From JAADHI01 sp964451325 (lineage in GTDB: Bacteria; Nitrospirota; Nitrospiria; SBBL01; JAADHI01), in assembly GCA_964451325.1 (NCBI GenBank), contig CAYVHO010000005.1:165528-229527 (forward strand): 64,000 nucleotides of DNA, in the 5' to 3' direction. Position numbers and translations under genes: made by a program. The notes under the pieces are model-generated. The model saw nothing but the letters and a program-made list of their open reading frames with translations, ran no database searches and was not told where the DNA came from. This document shows positions 8,256 through 16,514 of the stretch, piece by piece (the stretch's first letter is position 1; each line of letters opens with the position of its first letter).

Positions 8256-9320
8256 TTGAGGTCGGAAAAAAATGTACTCTGGGTCTACTTTGAACGAGGA
8301 CGTGGTGTCTTTTGGCTGATGTTTGTGGTCTTTTTTTTCTCAGGGTGCATGAACAAGCCGAAGGTGAAAAGTGGGGGCGATTCGTCACAACAGCCTGACT
8401 GGATATTGAACACACCTGTGGAACCTGGTTTTTTATATGGTGTGGGTTCCGCAGAGGTCTTTGGCGGTGACGATGCGGGTGCTTTGGGCCGTGCGAAAGA
8501 TATTGCACGGGTTGAACTGGTCAAACAAATTGAAGTAAAGGTCAGTGGAGAGGTCTCACAGGAAATTGAGGAAGTGACCCGCAACGGCAAAACAAAATTG
8601 ACGGAAAGTTTACGACAAAGTGTCAAAAACAGGGTGCCAGAATTCAAGCTTTCTCATGTGATGGGTGCTGAGAGTCACAAAGCAGCGAATGGCAAACGTG
8701 TAACGGTTTTGGTTAAGCTTGATGTGAACAAAGAGTTGCAAGCTCTGAGAAACCAAATTGCGGCTCTTGACCAAGAGCTTGGCGATTATGCACGAAAGCT
8801 TTCAGGAATCCCTGAAGGGGGTTTAAGCCCCTTGCGGCTTGTTGCCCCTGCACTGGTGCTTTCCGAACAACGTGCCGGGTTGCAAGCACGTTACAATGCC
8901 CTTGAACCCCAAAAAAAAGTAGTGCCCTTGCTGACACAAGAAATTAAAGATTTGGTGAGTCAGATCTACCAACGCATTGCGCAACTCAAAATTTCGGTCC
9001 AGCCAGAAGGGGTCGGATCTCAGGCATTGCAAACGGGCTTGATTGCCCAGTTGACCAAGCGGGGTATTAAAATTTCTCCACAAGGACAAGGTGATATCCA
9101 ACTCTTCTATGATTTAAGAGTGAACAACATTCCCCGAGAAGGGACTTATTTTGCAATGACGGAGGGGGATATCTGGATCAAAGACGAAGCTGGGCGAGTC
9201 GTGCGTGCGCTGCAAGCAAAAGCAAAAGGGACTTCCACTGATCCCGGAGAGTCTCGTTCACGTTCAATTCGCAAGCTTTCAGGTCATTTGGGGAAAGCTT
9301 TGCTCGAGGCTTTATTTTGA
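8256..9320 (+). CDS. LPP20-family lipoprotein, long form
   Basis: Translation probably starts at TTG 8256 (AAGAGGGG seven bases upstream). A lipoprotein signal ends FFFSGC. The mature part starts QQPDWILNTPVEPGFLYGVGSAEVFG, then an alanine-rich helix and an amphipathic segment, matching the LPP20 fold. Unlike the two shorter paralogues it continues with a coiled-coil-like segment (about residues 165-250, ALDQELGDYARK) and a C-terminal beta domain (KISPQGQGDIQLFYDLRV). It lies 90 bases after the COG3014 gene and 74 bases before the LpoB-like gene on the same strand, so a common transcript is likely. Predicted outer-membrane lipoprotein of unknown exact role. Confidence 0.7.
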   Translation: MRSEKNVLWVYFERGRGVFWLMFVVFFFSGCMNKPKVKSGGDSSQQPDWILNTPVEPGFLYGVGSAEVFGGDDAGALGRAKDIARVELVKQIEVKVSGEVSQEIEEVTRNGKTKLTESLRQSVKNRVPEFKLSHVMGAESHKAANGKRVTVLVKLDVNKELQALRNQIAALDQELGDYARKLSGIPEGGLSPLRLVAPALVLSEQRAGLQARYNALEPQKKVVPLLTQEIKDLVSQIYQRIAQLKISVQPEGVGSQALQTGLIAQLTKRGIKISPQGQGDIQLFYDLRVNNIPREGTYFAMTEGDIWIKDEAGRVVRALQAKAKGTSTDPGESRSRSIRKLSGHLGKALLEALF

Positions 9321-9393
9321 GGAAATACGGAATACTATTTTAGTCGTATTGATCACTGTTTATAGAAAATCTAAATATAAAAAGGAGTCGAGA

Positions 9394-10017
9394 ATGAAAG
9401 TTGTTCGTATGGGGCATTTTTTAAAGAAAACAGTAAAAATATTGTTTGTTATGATTGTGCTTTCGGGCTGCGCCAGCACGCAGGTGAGCCGGGTGGCAGA
9501 GGATCAGGAAATTGCCCTCACAGACAAATGGAATGACGAGGACTCGCGCTTAGTTGCAGCTGAGATGATTGAAGACATGATGGCTTATCCATGGCTGAAG
9601 CGTTTCAACAAAGATCATATTGGAAAAGAACCCACCATCGTCATACAGCGGATTAAAAATAAGTCTCATGAACATATCGCGGTTGATACCTTTATTAACG
9701 ACATTAAACGTGCGGTCATGCGTAGTGGAAAAGCCGGATTTATCGCAAGTGGTGCGGAACGAGAAGCCATCCGTCGCGAGTTGAGAGAGCAGGATCTGAA
9801 TGCCTCAGAAAGCAGCCGTATGGAGATGGGCGAAGAGCAGGGCGCTAATTTTGCGCTTTCAGGAACAATTAACTCCATTGTGGATCAACTTGACGGTAAA
9901 CGCGTGACCTTCTATCAAGTGGATCTTAAATTGATCAATGTCCAGACCACAAGAGAAGAGTGGAATGGTCAGAAAAAAATCAAAAAATTTATGAAACGAA
10001 GTAAATTTAGTTTTTAA
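9394..10017 (+). CDS. lpoB: LpoB-like penicillin-binding protein activator
   Basis: ATG 9394 has AAGGAG seven bases upstream; a longer frame to 9205 overlaps the previous gene and lacks a signal. The lipoprotein signal ends LSGCAS. The mature domain has SRLVAAEMIEDMM, PTIVIQRIKNKSHEHI, IKRAVMRSGKAGF and ANFALSGTI, which match the LpoB/COG3417 fold. In E. coli LpoB sits in the outer membrane and activates the synthase PBP1b. The protein has no long Pro-rich linker between lipid anchor and domain, unlike E. coli LpoB. It ends with a basic tail (KKIKKFMKRSK). The operon of COG3014 plus LPP20 plus LpoB supports a peptidoglycan or envelope role; symbol assigned by family only. Confidence 0.75.
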   Translation: MKVVRMGHFLKKTVKILFVMIVLSGCASTQVSRVAEDQEIALTDKWNDEDSRLVAAEMIEDMMAYPWLKRFNKDHIGKEPTIVIQRIKNKSHEHIAVDTFINDIKRAVMRSGKAGFIASGAEREAIRRELREQDLNASESSRMEMGEEQGANFALSGTINSIVDQLDGKRVTFYQVDLKLINVQTTREEWNGQKKIKKFMKRSKFSF

Positions 10018-10037
10018 TCAATCCAAGATTCTTTCAG

Positions 10038-10097
10038 AACGAGCCCTCCTTCCTGTTTTATTTTATTTTGAACAGGAAGGAGGGCTCGTTTTGTTTT
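10038..10097. terminator. Perfect 20-bp bidirectional terminator
   Basis: Arms at 10038-10057 and 10071-10090 are perfectly complementary over 20 bp with a 13-base loop, followed by TTGTTTTG. The hairpin lies between the plus-strand lipoprotein operon (ends 10017) and the minus-strand gene at 10180-10416, so it can stop transcription from both sides. Confidence 0.85.
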
Positions 10098-10179
10098 GCG
10101 TTTATTTGCATTGAAAATTGAGCGCAAAAAGACAGAATCCGTGTGGTTTTTTACCAATCTTCTGATTCTCCCCATTCGA

Positions 10180-10416
10180 TTAAACCCCTTGTGTCTCCCG
10201 TGATTCGGTTTCTTTAATCTTTTCGTTGATTAGGTCCCGCGCGAAGACCAGGGCCTCTTTTTGTACTTCTGCGATTAGGGGATTTTTCTTTTTGGGCAAG
10301 CTGATTTTCATCTCAATGTACGAAGATGCGCTTTCGAGGTCTTCTTCATCTGCAATTAAAATCTCGACTTCACAAGCATTTTTGCTTTCATAAATTTCGC
10401 TATACTGAATTTCCAT
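10180..10416 (-). CDS. Small acidic protein, unknown function
   Basis: A 78-residue protein with a textbook ribosome site (AAGGAGACCC before ATG at 10416). It is acidic in the first half (ADEEDLESASS) and basic/helical in the second (LPKKKNPLIAEVQKEALVF). No signal peptide, membrane helix or cysteine cluster is present. It is alone on the minus strand between two plus-strand units and shares the terminator at 10038-10097. I do not recognise a family; the clear translation signal is the main reason to call it real. Confidence 0.55.
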   Translation of the reverse strand: MEIQYSEIYESKNACEVEILIADEEDLESASSYIEMKISLPKKKNPLIAEVQKEALVFARDLINEKIKETESRETQGV

Positions 10417-10661
10417 TGGGTCTCCTTTTTAATAAAATATAGGGGGTGGTCTTTCTCTTGTCTTCCTCAATCGAAATTTCCCTATCTGCTCAAAAAAATC
10501 CTCCACGAATTGTAGCTTAAATCAGGTTTACAATGGAGATATTTTTTCTTTTATTTTCGATCTCTATAGAGTCACTCCGTATTTTTAAAGATCTGGTAAA
10601 ATATTAAGATGAATTAAACTGCTTATATCTTATTAAAACAAGATACTTTAAGAGGGTCATT

Positions 10662-11213
10662 ATGGCAGATCTGATTGCAGAACAGAGGGTGCTCAAGCCG
10701 TCTCGTTCCCATTTTTTCTGGGTCTGGATTTTTCCTGTTTTAATGGTGCTTCTGTTTCTCTTTCCTCTGCTTCTCATTAACAGCTCTGAATCACATTACA
10801 ATGAAAGACCTTCTTCAGAACGAATGATGAATTTAAAGGGGCTGGAGTTGGTGACGACAGAATATCTTAATGAACATCCTGAGGCCTTTCACAAATTGAT
10901 TCGTCTTGTAACAGATGCTGATGACGCCATTCAAAACAATGAGTTTCCGGTACACGCCGCTGTAATGCAATGGTTAAAGCAGGCGATGTACAAAGAGGGT
11001 TTTGATGACGAAATGCCTGTCTATTATTTCTTAAGAACGGTTTATCTCAACGAGTGGGAAAGCGGTTATTTCAAACAAGTCGATGATGCTGAGCGGGAAT
11101 ATCTTTACGATTTAATGAGTGCGATGATTGGGGGCATGTATCGCTGCACCTGTGTGCCTTCCGGGTTTCAATCACAAAGTGATGTGATTGAGTCGATCGG
11201 AGAATCCAGTTAA
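10662..11213 (+). CDS. Membrane-anchored protein of unknown function
   Basis: ATG 10662 follows GAGGGT at a good distance. The 183-residue protein has a short cytoplasmic head, one strong membrane helix (about residues 19-40, VWIFPVLMVLLFLFPLLL) and a soluble, probably periplasmic, helical domain rich in acidic and aromatic residues (YYFLRTVYLNEWESGYF). Near the end a CTC motif (RCTCVPSG) could form a disulfide. No family is recognised. The 245-base region in front of it is AT-rich and holds only weak promoter-like sequence; the next gene is convergent, so it is a single-gene unit. Confidence 0.5.
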   Translation: MADLIAEQRVLKPSRSHFFWVWIFPVLMVLLFLFPLLLINSSESHYNERPSSERMMNLKGLELVTTEYLNEHPEAFHKLIRLVTDADDAIQNNEFPVHAAVMQWLKQAMYKEGFDDEMPVYYFLRTVYLNEWESGYFKQVDDAEREYLYDLMSAMIGGMYRCTCVPSGFQSQSDVIESIGESS

Positions 11214-11260
11214 GGGATCATGGTTCCAAACCGGATCTTTTTTTGCAGAAAAATACGGTT

Positions 11261-12082
11261 TTAGCGAATCCCGTCAATAAATTTTGCAATCGCTTCAAAA
11301 TAAGCCGAACCCCCGACAACATAAGCATTATTGTGATCCGCACCTTTGATGGTGTAAAAGGTTTTTGGGGCATTGGCTGCGTCAAAAAGTGTTTTTCCTT
11401 GTTCATAAGGAACGACCTTGTCTTGGTCGCCATGCATGATGAGCAGAGGGCTTTTTACGGACTTTATTTTACTGAGGGAGTCGTATTTGATTGAAACAAG
11501 TCCCTTAAAAGGCAGCCAGGGCAAGGTTTCAGAAGTCATGGCGCGTATAGAAGTAAAAGGGGCTTCCAAAATGAGTCCCGCAGTCCGTATTTCTGTGGCA
11601 AGTTTTATGGCGACTGCCGCACCGAGGGAACGACCCAAAATAAAAATCTTTTTGGGGTGAATATCACTTCGTGTGAGCAGGTAGTCGTAGGCTGCGAGTG
11701 CATCCTTTGCTGTGCCTTCTTCTGAAACTTCGCCTTCGCTCTTGCCATAACCACGATAGTCAATGATCATGATATTGAGTTTAAGTTCTTTATAGAGGGC
11801 TTGTAACAAGTTGACGCGGTTTCCCATATTCCCTGCATTGCCATGAAACCACAGCAAGACGCCTTCGCTTTTTTCGAAGGGCACATACCAGGCATTAATT
11901 TTGACGCCGTCTTCTGTCGTAAGGGTGAGATCTTCAAAAGAAAGACCCGCGTTTGCAGGTGTCGCGATGAGTTCTTTTTCAGGAAAATAAACGAAATTTT
12001 TTGAACAGCCGAATGCCGAGATCATCAAAATAATCAGAGTGGTAAAAAGAGTGAATCTGGCGAAATTATTCAGTCTCATCAT
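11261..12082 (-). CDS. Alpha/beta-hydrolase lipoprotein (S33/BEM46-like)
   Basis: A serine hydrolase of the YqkD/BEM46 group, 273 residues. Visible motifs: oxyanion region LLWFHGNAGNMGNR, nucleophile elbow GRSLGAA, acid LIMHGDQDKVVP and histidine KGADHNNAY, so the Ser-Asp-His triad is complete. The N-terminus is a lipoprotein signal (SAFGC), placing it on the periplasmic side of a membrane. It is the last gene of the minus-strand sulfur-carrier operon (20 bases after the E1-like gene), but nothing ties its chemistry to that pathway. Substrate unknown; esterase or peptidase activity is equally possible. Confidence 0.8.
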   Translation of the reverse strand: MMRLNNFARFTLFTTLIILMISAFGCSKNFVYFPEKELIATPANAGLSFEDLTLTTEDGVKINAWYVPFEKSEGVLLWFHGNAGNMGNRVNLLQALYKELKLNIMIIDYRGYGKSEGEVSEEGTAKDALAAYDYLLTRSDIHPKKIFILGRSLGAAVAIKLATEIRTAGLILEAPFTSIRAMTSETLPWLPFKGLVSIKYDSLSKIKSVKSPLLIMHGDQDKVVPYEQGKTLFDAANAPKTFYTIKGADHNNAYVVGGSAYFEAIAKFIDGIR

Positions 12083-12102
12083 TTTCTAAGAGCCTGTCGT
12101 TT

Positions 12103-12924
12103 TTAACCTGGGGAAGGGAGGGTGCAGGATATTTCGTAGTCGAGCAATTCCGTGATGGTCGGGTTTGGCCCGCAGAGATGGCAATTCAGGTTTTTAGGGA
12201 CTTTGACTCTGCGAAATTCCATGTCAAGTGCATCGTAAATCAGGAGACGCCCCGCCAGAGATTCTCCAATACCGAGGATTTCTTTTAAAGCCTCTGCGGC
12301 TTGAAGAATGCCAATGGTTCCGGCCAAGACGCCGAGTACACCTGCTTCCTGACAACTGGGCACTAAACCGGGAGGAGGTGGTTCCGGGTAGAGGCATCGA
12401 TAGCAGGGGAGTGCTTCACCTTTTTTATGTGGGTTTAGGGTGGTGAGCTGTCCCTCAAAACGAAAAATACTGCCTGAAATGAGTGTTTTTTTCAAAAAGA
12501 AGCAGGCATCGTTCACCAGAAAGCGTGTCGGAAAATTATCAGAGCCATCCAGAACCAGATCGTAGTCTTTCAGCACATCCATAATGTTTTCAGAATTAAG
12601 CCGATCCGTATATTTTTTAACAGTGACGTCAGGATTCATCTTGGCGATCATTTCTTCGGCCGAATCCACTTTGAGCTTTTTTAAGGTTTTTGTGCTGTGT
12701 AGTACCTGGCGTTGTAGATTTGAAAGATCAACAACATCGTCATCAACGATACCGAGTGTGCCGACACCCGCTGAAGCCAGATAAAGGGCGGAAGGGGAGC
12801 CCAATCCCCCTGCGCCAATCAAAAAAACCTTGGCTTCTGAGATCTTTTTTTGACCTTTGCCGCCTACTTCTTTTAGGAGTAGCTGACGGCTGTATCGTTC
12901 GAGTTGTTCGTCGCTAAGTGCCAT
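12103..12924 (-). CDS. moeB: E1-like sulfur-carrier adenylyltransferase (MoeB/ThiF/HesA family), copy 1
   Basis: Activates the C-terminal glycine of a ubiquitin-like sulfur carrier with ATP. Seen: ATP-binding GAGGLGSPSALYLA, the RQ region NLQRQVLHS, DGSDNFPTRFLVND, and two CxxC zinc motifs (CYRC about residue 172 and CHLC about residue 249). Cys in SCQEAGVLG is at the crossover-loop position. At 273 residues it has the short ThiF/HesA length with no rhodanese domain. It lies 29 bases downstream of the NIL gene and close to the MoaD-like carrier, its probable partner. A second copy sits at 14735-15556; the two are clearly homologous but diverged. MoaD (molybdopterin) use is possible, but no molybdopterin genes are nearby. 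Confidence 0.85.
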   Translation of the reverse strand: MALSDEQLERYSRQLLLKEVGGKGQKKISEAKVFLIGAGGLGSPSALYLASAGVGTLGIVDDDVVDLSNLQRQVLHSTKTLKKLKVDSAEEMIAKMNPDVTVKKYTDRLNSENIMDVLKDYDLVLDGSDNFPTRFLVNDACFFLKKTLISGSIFRFEGQLTTLNPHKKGEALPCYRCLYPEPPPPGLVPSCQEAGVLGVLAGTIGILQAAEALKEILGIGESLAGRLLIYDALDMEFRRVKVPKNLNCHLCGPNPTITELLDYEISCTLPSPG

Positions 12925-12953
12925 TTATGATGTCCAATGTGTGATTAAGCTGT

Positions 12954-13193
12954 TTATTCGATGACATTTCTTTCAATGGGATCGACTTTGACCCCACTGG
13001 CTTTCATGCCAGCGATGGCGCGTTCGATTTCTTCAACTTCACCAAGCAATTCAAGATCCACCCATCCTGTTTTTTCATTAACATCTGCACGACGGATGTT
13101 GGTCACAACCTTGTAGTTTTTCCCAGCGTTGTAAATAATGGGTTCCCGAATTTTACCCTCTGGAAACGTGATACGCACTTTTAAATTCGCCAT
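12954..13193 (-). CDS. NIL-domain protein
   Basis: A 79-residue protein made of a single NIL domain (a ferredoxin-like fold): LKVRITFPEGKIREPIIY at the start and TGWVDLELLGEVEEIERAI in the middle, ending in a helix and a short strand. NIL domains occur in methionine transporter ATPases and, fused to ferredoxin, in the archaeal homocysteine-synthesis protein pair (DUF39 plus NIL/ferredoxin). Stand-alone NIL genes are common beside MoaD-ThrC clusters. Here no Fe-S cysteines are present. By context it may bind methionine or homocysteine or help sulfur delivery (inference). It sits 27 bases after the MoaD-like gene. Confidence 0.8.
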   Translation of the reverse strand: MANLKVRITFPEGKIREPIIYNAGKNYKVVTNIRRADVNEKTGWVDLELLGEVEEIERAIAGMKASGVKVDPIERNVIE

Positions 13194-13220
13194 GAGTGAC
13201 TCCTTCTTTTTGTAATGCTT

Positions 13221-13493
13221 CTAGCCACCTGCAATGGCGGGGATAATGGAGACTTCATCTCCTTCTTGTACCGGGGTTTCCAGACCTTGATGAAAGCGGA
13301 TATCTTCCTCATTAACATAGATATTAACAAAGCGCCGCACTGCACCTGCCTCATCACAAAGACGCTCTTTCATGCCTGGGAACTCTGTTTCCAGGCTGTT
13401 GATGAGCGCTGTGATATTTGTTCCCTCTAAATCGACTTCCCCTTTGCCGCCGGTTAAACGTCTCAAGGGGGTCGGGATACGCACTTTAATCAT
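13221..13493 (-). CDS. MoaD/CysO-like ubiquitin-fold sulfur carrier
   Basis: A 90-residue beta-grasp protein beginning MIKVRIPTPLRRLTGG and ending IIPAIAGG. The exposed di-glycine terminus is ready for adenylation by an E1-like enzyme and conversion to a thiocarboxylate. The interior FVNIYVNEEDIRF and EGDEVSIIPA match MoaD/CysO. Its ATG overlaps the threonine synthase stop by four bases (ATGA), so the two are translationally coupled. This pairing with a PLP enzyme parallels CysO-CysM of mycobacteria and points to sulfur delivery for amino-acid synthesis rather than molybdopterin; that is inference from context. Confidence 0.82.
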   Translation of the reverse strand: MIKVRIPTPLRRLTGGKGEVDLEGTNITALINSLETEFPGMKERLCDEAGAVRRFVNIYVNEEDIRFHQGLETPVQEGDEVSIIPAIAGG

Positions 13494-14725
13494 TGCAGTT
13501 CCTTTTTTAAAATTTGTTGAAAGCTTTTTAAGTTGGCTTGGATAAGACTCGGAGCGCCGACAGCGGGTGCAATGGCTTCCTGTGTTTTGAGCCCATTTCC
13601 TGTAATGTAGACGACAACGGATTCTCCTTTTTTCAGTACCCCTTGCTCTGACAGTTTTTTGAGTACGCCAACCGTAACGCCCCCTGCCGTTTCGGTAAAA
13701 ATGCCTTCATTTTCCGCAAGCAGTTTGATCCCGTCGATAATTTCTTCATCGGTCACGGATTCAATGATGCCACCCGTTTCCTGTGCAATTTTTATGGCAT
13801 AAAATCCGTCTGCTGGATTGCCGATGGCCAGCGATTTTGCAATGGTATTGGGTCTTACGGGCTGAATGAAATCGGTTTTTTTCTTAAACGCGGTGGCGAC
13901 AGGGGAGCAACCCAGGGCTTGTGCCCCGTGAATTTGCGTGGCGACACCCGAGATTAGGCCCAAACGCTCAAATTCATGAAAGCCTTTGTATATTTTTGTG
14001 AGCAAGGAGCCCGAGGCAATGGGGACGACAACATGGTCGGGTGCTTGCCAATCCAGGGCTTCGGCGGTTTCGTAAGCCAGGGTTTTTGAGCCTTCTGAAT
14101 AATAGGGACGCAGATTGATATTGACAAAGGCCCAGGGGTATTCTCCCGCAATTTCACTGCACAGTCGGTTTACATCGTCATAATTTCCCTCAACGGCAAC
14201 AACATTTGGATTGTAAACGAGGTTCCCTAAAACTTTTCCGGCTTCTAAGTCAGCGGGGATAAAAACAAAACATTTAAACCCTGCCTGGGCCGCATTGGCG
14301 GAGACAGAGTTTGCGAGATTTCCTGTTGAGGCGCAGGCGACCGTGTCAAAACCCAGTTCTTTGGCCCGGGTCAAGGCAACAGCAACGACACGATCTTTGA
14401 AAGAAAGCGTGGGTGGATTGACGGAATCATTTTTGATATAGAGATGGTCAAGCCCTAATTTTTTACCCAGGTTTTTTGCATGGATCATGGGGCTGAAACC
14501 TGTGTGGAGACCCACGGTCGGTGTGCTTTCAATGGGTAATAAATCTTCGTAACGCCAAAGACTTAAAGGGCCCTTCATGATTTTTTCTTTTGAGATCTTT
14601 GTCTGAATATATTCGTAATTGTAGGCCACTTCAAGCGGGCCAAAACAAAATTCACAGACGTGAATGGCCTCGGCCGGATACTGTTTTTTACACTCTTTAC
14701 AGACGAGTCCTTTGATCTTACTCAT
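13490..14725 (-). CDS. thrC: Threonine synthase-like PLP enzyme
   Basis: 411 residues. It opens with a zinc-ribbon-like segment (CKECKKQYPAE, CEFCFGPLE), as in many threonine synthases, then the PLP-lysine motif PPTLSFKDRVV, STGNLANSVSA and the glycine-rich phosphate-binding and C-terminal motifs (ETAGGVTVGVL). Threonine synthase converts O-phosphohomoserine to threonine. The gene overlaps the MoaD-like carrier by four bases and lies ten bases after the second E1-like gene, which is not needed for threonine synthesis. A second role, using the carrier thiocarboxylate to make homocysteine from an activated homoserine, is conceivable (inference); the classical function remains the default. Confidence 0.88.
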   Translation of the reverse strand: MSKIKGLVCKECKKQYPAEAIHVCEFCFGPLEVAYNYEYIQTKISKEKIMKGPLSLWRYEDLLPIESTPTVGLHTGFSPMIHAKNLGKKLGLDHLYIKNDSVNPPTLSFKDRVVAVALTRAKELGFDTVACASTGNLANSVSANAAQAGFKCFVFIPADLEAGKVLGNLVYNPNVVAVEGNYDDVNRLCSEIAGEYPWAFVNINLRPYYSEGSKTLAYETAEALDWQAPDHVVVPIASGSLLTKIYKGFHEFERLGLISGVATQIHGAQALGCSPVATAFKKKTDFIQPVRPNTIAKSLAIGNPADGFYAIKIAQETGGIIESVTDEEIIDGIKLLAENEGIFTETAGGVTVGVLKKLSEQGVLKKGESVVVYITGNGLKTQEAIAPAVGAPSLIQANLKSFQQILKKELQ

Positions 14726-14734
14726 AAATAATCC

Positions 14735-15556
14735 TTACTTCGCCGCATCCAAGGGATTGAACTCGCAGACTTCTTGTACCGAAAGTGCCAGCTTTGTGAT
14801 GGAAGGGTTTGATCCGCAAAGCGGGCAGTTTGGGCTTTTTTTGATTTTAATCTCCCGAAAGAGTGTTTCAAGACCGTGGTAGGCCAATATGCGATTTGTT
14901 AAGGGATTTCCAATGCCCAAGATCAATTTAATGACCTCTGTCGCTTGCAAAGTGCCAATCAGACCTGCCAGTGCGCCGAGCACACCTGCTTCTTGACAGT
15001 TGGGAACAACACCTTGAGGGGGAAGCTCAGGGAAGATGCAGCGATAACATGCACTCTCTCCGGGAATAATGGTAAAAAGCTGGCCATCAAAACGAAGAAT
15101 ACCCCCGTGGATGAGGGGTTTTTTTGAGAAAAAAGCCGCGTCATTGATCAAAAACTTCGCGGGAAAGTTGTCCGTGCCGTCAATGACGTAGTCATAATCC
15201 GCGTAAATTTCAAGTGCATTTTCTGCATCCAGGTATTTTTGATAAGTAACGACCTCAACATCTGGATTGAGATCTTTGATCTTTTCTGCGGCAGAATCTA
15301 CTTTGGGGCGACCCACGTCTTGGGTGTGATGAAGAATCTGACGTTGTAAATTTGTGAGATCGACCGTGTCGGCATCAATGATGCCCATCTTCCCGATGCC
15401 GGCCGCTGCCAAATAAAGGGCAATAGGAGAGCCGAGTCCACCCGCACCGATGAGCAATACGCGGGCTTTCCCGATCTTTCTTTGTCCTTTTCCACCAACT
15501 TCGGAAAGGATGATATGTCTGCTGTAGCGAACCAGTTGTTCTTCTGTAAAGGCCAT
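14735..15556 (-). CDS. E1-like sulfur-carrier adenylyltransferase (MoeB/ThiF/HesA family), copy 2
   Basis: Homologue of the protein at 12103-12924, same 273-residue length and architecture: GAGGLGSPIALYLAAAG for ATP, NLQRQILHHTQDVGRPKVDSA, DGTDNFPAKFLINDA, zinc pairs CYRC and CPLC, and NCQEAGVLGALAG. Lies between the cysteine synthase (15 bases upstream) and threonine synthase (9 bases downstream). The likely partner is the ThiS-like carrier at the head of the operon. Presence of two activating enzymes and two carriers in one operon suggests two dedicated carrier-enzyme pairs. Which one serves which carrier cannot be decided from sequence. Confidence 0.85.
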   Translation of the reverse strand: MAFTEEQLVRYSRHIILSEVGGKGQRKIGKARVLLIGAGGLGSPIALYLAAAGIGKMGIIDADTVDLTNLQRQILHHTQDVGRPKVDSAAEKIKDLNPDVEVVTYQKYLDAENALEIYADYDYVIDGTDNFPAKFLINDAAFFSKKPLIHGGILRFDGQLFTIIPGESACYRCIFPELPPQGVVPNCQEAGVLGALAGLIGTLQATEVIKLILGIGNPLTNRILAYHGLETLFREIKIKKSPNCPLCGSNPSITKLALSVQEVCEFNPLDAAK

Positions 15557-15571
15557 GCTTCCCTGTAATTT

Positions 15572-16510
15572 TTAAATATTAAAATACTTTTCAATGCTGA
15601 TATAACGCTCGCCCGTATCGGGGAGTACGGTGACAATGGTTTTATCTTTTCCCAGTTGTTGTGCCACTTTTCGAGCCGCCCAAACATTGGCCCCTGAAGA
15701 AATACCGACCAAGAGCCCATCTTGTTTTGCAAGGCTTTTGGCCGTTTTATAGGCCTCGTCGTCAGTGACGGTGATGACTTCGTCTATGATTTTTCGATTT
15801 AAGATGCTCGGAATAAACCCCGCACCAATGCCCTGGATTTTATGGGGGCCCGCTTCTTTTCCCGAAAGCACGGCAGACGTTGCTGGTTCAACCGCGATTA
15901 TTTTTGTGTTGGGATTTTTTGCCTTGAGCATTTCCCCAACCCCTGTAATGGTCCCTCCGGTTCCTACCGCACAGACAAAGGCATCAATTTCTCCCTCCAC
16001 TGCGGCCAAAATTTCAGGACCCGTTGTTTTACGATGTACCTCGGGATTGGCGGGGTTAGAAAATTGTCCTGGCATAAAATAATCCGGATTTTGCTCTAGG
16101 ATATTGTCTGCTTCCAAAATCGCGCCGCGCATGCCTTCCCAGGCGGGGGTGAGCACCAATTGCGCCCCATAAGAGGAAAGCAGGCTTGCGCGTTCCATGC
16201 TCATCGACTCTGGCATGACCAGAATGAGTTTATATCCACGAACGGCAGAGACGAGGGCGAGCCCGATGCCTGTATTTCCGCTGGTGGGTTCAATCAAGGT
16301 CATGCCGGGTTTCAATTTCCCCTCAGCTTCGGCGGCTTGGATCATCCCTAAACAGATGCGGTCTTTTATGCTACCGCCTGGATTGAAAAACTCGACTTTT
16401 GCCAGAACGCTGGCGGAACCCGTTTCTGAAAGGTCACGTAATTGCACAAGCGGGGTGCTGCCGATTTGCATTGTGATATCGACAGATGGTTTGTTTGTCT
16501 CAAAAGACAT
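15572..16510 (-). CDS. cysK: Cysteine synthase (O-acetylserine or O-phosphoserine sulfhydrylase family)
   Basis: PLP enzyme of the CysK/CysM family. ATG 16510 is chosen (GGAG nine bases upstream, four bases after the ThiS-like stop); a longer frame to 16555 would run into that gene. Motifs: PGGSIKDRI with the PLP lysine, EPTSGNTGIGLA for substrate carboxylate, GTGGTITGVGE for PLP phosphate, SSGANVWAA near the end. About 312 residues, normal length. It makes cysteine from an activated serine and sulfide or a protein thiocarboxylate. Adjacent carrier and E1-like genes favour the thiocarboxylate route, as with CysM and CysO, but standard sulfide use is not excluded. Confidence 0.88.
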   Translation of the reverse strand: MSFETNKPSVDITMQIGSTPLVQLRDLSETGSASVLAKVEFFNPGGSIKDRICLGMIQAAEAEGKLKPGMTLIEPTSGNTGIGLALVSAVRGYKLILVMPESMSMERASLLSSYGAQLVLTPAWEGMRGAILEADNILEQNPDYFMPGQFSNPANPEVHRKTTGPEILAAVEGEIDAFVCAVGTGGTITGVGEMLKAKNPNTKIIAVEPATSAVLSGKEAGPHKIQGIGAGFIPSILNRKIIDEVITVTDDEAYKTAKSLAKQDGLLVGISSGANVWAARKVAQQLGKDKTIVTVLPDTGERYISIEKYFNI

Positions 16511-16514
16511 TCGT

